The position numbers were made by a program, and so were the translations under genes. 64,000 nt of DNA from assembly GCF_017161565.1 (NCBI RefSeq), contig NZ_CP066796.1, positions 496,001 to 560,000 on the forward strand, written 5' to 3'. The notes under the pieces are model-generated. The model was not told where the DNA came from, ran no database searches, and saw only the letters and a program-made list of their open reading frames with translations. The DNA comes from Erwinia amylovora. Its GTDB lineage: Bacteria; Pseudomonadota; Gammaproteobacteria; Enterobacterales; Enterobacteriaceae. Positions 61,721-64,000 of this stretch are shown here, one piece after another (the first letter of the stretch is position 1; each line of letters begins with the position of its first letter).

Positions 61721-64000
61721 GGGGTAGTTTCCGTAGGTAACGGTGATAGTGCACAGACCAGAGGGCCGTAGGTCATCAGTGATTTCGGCTTAGTATCCGC
61801 CACCGTTAGTTCGGCGTTACAGAGGCGTCCGTCCGGGGTTTCAGCATGAATGGCGTTATGAACAGCCAGGTTTTCCATCCAGACAATGCCGTCGTATCCG
61901 ACATACTCATTCTGCTGTCCGTCCCGGGTGAGGGTGGTGGATACCGGCAGCGGGTCGCCGTGCTGGTCGTACAGAATGACACTGGCGGCGCGCAGCGGTG
62001 TTATCGGGAAGTGCAGCAGATAGCCACTTTGCCGTTTGACCGCAAAGCGTTGCTCCACGCTGCTACTGGTCATATCGGCAGGCAGGTCGAGCGTATTAAT
62101 TTCGTATTTTGCCGGATACCAGGCGCTGACGCGCGGCACCAGCAAATAACCTTGACTGTTGGTTTCACCCATCAGCTGATTTTCATAACTGACTTTGATA
62201 TCCGGGTAATCGGTTTTGACCAGCACAAAGGCGTCGTTCACCTGGTTTGCGGCGAACAGGCTGTTGTCCATCAGGATCACCGAGCCGCTCAGATCCGCCC
62301 AGCGCGTGTTGTAGCTGTCATCGCCATAGAAACCGGCCGATGCGTCCAGCTGGTTGTTGCGCCATTGCACCGAGGCTTGACGGTAATGGCCATTGATGCT
62401 TTGGTTGGCCCATGCGGCATCGTAGGCCAGGCCACCATCAGATGGCATTGCTCGTGAAACCTCGACGCGCTGTGAGTTATTCCCCTGCGCATCGCGCTGC
62501 ATCGTCATGCTGGCGTTGCTCAGGTTGCTGAACGGTATGACCAGCGAAAGCGCGCCTGACCAGTTGCCCGCCTGTTGGTCGCGAGTGGCGGAGAGATACA
62601 GGCTGCTGTTTCCCCATAAGGTTTTACTCCACGACAGGTTCAACAGTCGGGTGCGGTCGCCGGTAGCGGGGGTAATATCTATTAACGCGGCGCCGAGGTT
62701 GCCGAACCTGTCCAGCGCCAGGCTGGCACTGTATTGCGCGCTGCGGCGACTGAGCGTGGCGAAATTAAGGGTATTTGACGCCTGCTGCTCGCCATACAGG
62801 GCAAGGTTAGCGAACCCGGCGGAACGGACGGTTTGTTGAAAACCCACACTGTAACGGCTGGCGCTGTACTGATAGCCCCAGTTGTACTGGTTGCCTCTCT
62901 GCCCCTGCATCTGGCTTTGGCTGACAGCACCGTTGACTACCCCGAAAGATCCGATCCCCATCTGCACCCCGCCGCCGCCCAGAGCCAGCGATTTCGCTGC
63001 TTCTGCATGGCTTTCCAGCGTCAACCAGTCGTTTACGCCATAGCGGTAAGATCCGCTACTGGCCGCCTGGCCATAATCAAAGCTGTTTAATCCGTAGTTT
63101 TCACGCAGCGCACCGCCGGCAATCGAATAGTCAGAGAGGCCTTTTTTCAGCAGCGCGCTGGCCACATAAAACGGCAGGGTGGTACTGATGCGTCGCCCCA
63201 GCGCATCGGTGGTGACCACCACCGCCTCACCTGCACCGTTAACGAACGGCATATTGGTCAAGGAAAACGGTCCCGGCTGAACGCTGTTGCTGCTGTTTTT
63301 ATAACCATTAACAAACAGATCGACGGTCGAAGGCACCGCAGCCTGGCCGGCGAACGAGGGCAGGGGATAAGTGATTAAATCCGGCCGCACCGAGAAATCG
63401 CGTCCAAGCTGAATCCCGCCGAGACGTACGCTGCTGCTCCATGCCAGTGAGTCCGTGACCAGATCCCCGACGCGCAGAGTCTGGGCATTTTCTTCATTTT
63501 CGGCTGCCCACCAGGTGTCATAGCGCGTATAGCCATCCTGTTGATAGGCGGATGAACCGGAGAGCTGCTGCTGCCAGATACCGTTGCTGGCAAACTGACC
63601 GCTGCTGCCAAAAAGACGCAGCTCGTTCCAGGCGGACAGATGGGAACCACCGCCACGGTTCTGACTGGTATAGAAATCATAATTCAGCAACGCTCCGTTA
63701 CTGCTGCGCGCGGCGTAGTGCTCGCCATTGTGTGCCGCACCGCTGAATGTCTGCTCAGGTAACCAGTCGGGCGGTACGGTCAGCACGATACGCTGTCCCT
63801 GGCTGTCGTAATTCGCTTTCACCTGCTCCATAGCGGAAACATCTGTAATGGTGGAAGTGATGCGTGAACCAGGGAAGCCGACACGCAGCAGATCGCTGGC
63901 GCGGATCAGATAATGGTTGTTGTTAAACTGTACCGGGATCAGTTCGCCAGTATCGCGGCCGTTTATCGTCAGTGCCAGCGTCCAGGTTTGCTTCTCTCTT
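61717..64000 (-). CDS. Outer-membrane usher of a Csu-type pilus, N-terminus outside the window
   Basis: The frame is open to the window edge; about 760 codons are present. The earliest visible residues (TWTLALTINGRDTGELIPVQF) belong to the usher N-terminal domain. The ATG at 63831 is internal. Later marks are PDLITYPLPSFAGQAAVPSTVDLFVNG, PFSLTNMPFVNGAGEAVVVTTDALGR (end of strand and plug region) and the C-terminal domain with PVSTTLTRDGQQNEYVGYDGIVWMENL. The beta-barrel middle is rich in Tyr, Ser and Gly. Ushers form the outer-membrane pore for pilus assembly. Pairing with the SCPU protein places it in the archaic (sigma) clade. Confidence 0.9.
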   Translation of the reverse strand, partial: REKQTWTLALTINGRDTGELIPVQFNNNHYLIRASDLLRVGFPGSRITSTITDVSAMEQVKANYDSQGQRIVLTVPPDWLPEQTFSGAAHNGEHYAARSSNGALLNYDFYTSQNRGGGSHLSAWNELRLFGSSGQFASNGIWQQQLSGSSAYQQDGYTRYDTWWAAENEENAQTLRVGDLVTDSLAWSSSVRLGGIQLGRDFSVRPDLITYPLPSFAGQAAVPSTVDLFVNGYKNSSNSVQPGPFSLTNMPFVNGAGEAVVVTTDALGRRISTTLPFYVASALLKKGLSDYSIAGGALRENYGLNSFDYGQAASSGSYRYGVNDWLTLESHAEAAKSLALGGGGVQMGIGSFGVVNGAVSQSQMQGQRGNQYNWGYQYSASRYSVGFQQTVRSAGFANLALYGEQQASNTLNFATLSRRSAQYSASLALDRFGNLGAALIDITPATGDRTRLLNLSWSKTLWGNSSLYLSATRDQQAGNWSGALSLVIPFSNLSNASMTMQRDAQGNNSQRVEVSRAMPSDGGLAYDAAWANQSINGHYRQASVQWRNNQLDASAGFYGDDSYNTRWADLSGSVILMDNSLFAANQVNDAFVLVKTDYPDIKVSYENQLMGETNSQGYLLVPRVSAWYPAKYEINTLDLPADMTSSSVEQRFAVKRQSGYLLHFPITPLRAASVILYDQHGDPLPVSTTLTRDGQQNEYVGYDGIVWMENLAVHNAIHAETPDGRLCNAELTVADTKPKSLMTYGPLVCALSPLPTETTP

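Overview
The window is chromosomal DNA from an enterobacterium, most likely the genus Erwinia or a close relative (Erwiniaceae). This is inferred from the housekeeping proteins (GlnE, HldE, RibB, TolC, CpdA, ParE, ParC, PlsC, FtsP, DkgA, YghB, MetC, ExbBD, YghA) and their order, which largely follows E. coli, interrupted by accessory blocks. It was read by eye; no database search was possible.

Layout. 1-13299 is core: the glnE 3' end, hldE, ubiK, an FMN riboswitch with ribB, ygiD, ygiC, ygiB, tolC, then a co-directional nudF-yqiB-cpdA-yqiA-parE run. 13514-41219 is a 28-kb accessory island, entirely on the minus strand, encoding a hybrid polyketide synthase/nonribosomal peptide synthetase (PKS/NRPS) assembly line with an exporter. 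41220-43473 is non-coding and holds decayed remnants of ygiN and mdaB, genes that lie between parE and parC in E. coli. 43474-59211 returns to mostly core genes: a PheC-like periplasmic protein, parC, plsC, ftsP, dkgA with a yqhC-like regulator, a diaminobutyrate to 1,3-diaminopropane gene pair, yghB, metC, exbBD and a citrate-type symporter. 59590-64000 has yghA and the end of a Csu-type (spore-coat-U) chaperone-usher pilus operon running off the window.

The island. Read in transcription order: MFS exporter; stand-alone condensation protein; ACP-KS-AT-KR-ACP; KS-AT-DH-KR-ACP, broken into two reading frames inside the DH; C-A-PCP; AT-less KS-KR-ACP, also broken by a one-base frame change; AT-less KS; ACP fused to a class III aminotransferase; then four small enzymes or accessory proteins and a type II thioesterase. 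The small proteins are a nucleoside deoxyribosyltransferase-like protein, a flavoprotein of the dihydroorotate/dihydropyrimidine dehydrogenase family, a creatininase-family amidohydrolase and a DUF1062 protein. I do not recognise the product.

The most interesting idea is that the glycosidase-like, flavin reductase-like and cyclic amidohydrolase-like proteins form a small pathway that releases, reduces and opens a pyrimidine-type ring to make a ureido or beta-amino building block for the assembly line. This is inference. Two PKS genes need exactly one extra base in a C-run to restore a full-length module, so the line may be inactive, phase-variable or mis-sequenced.
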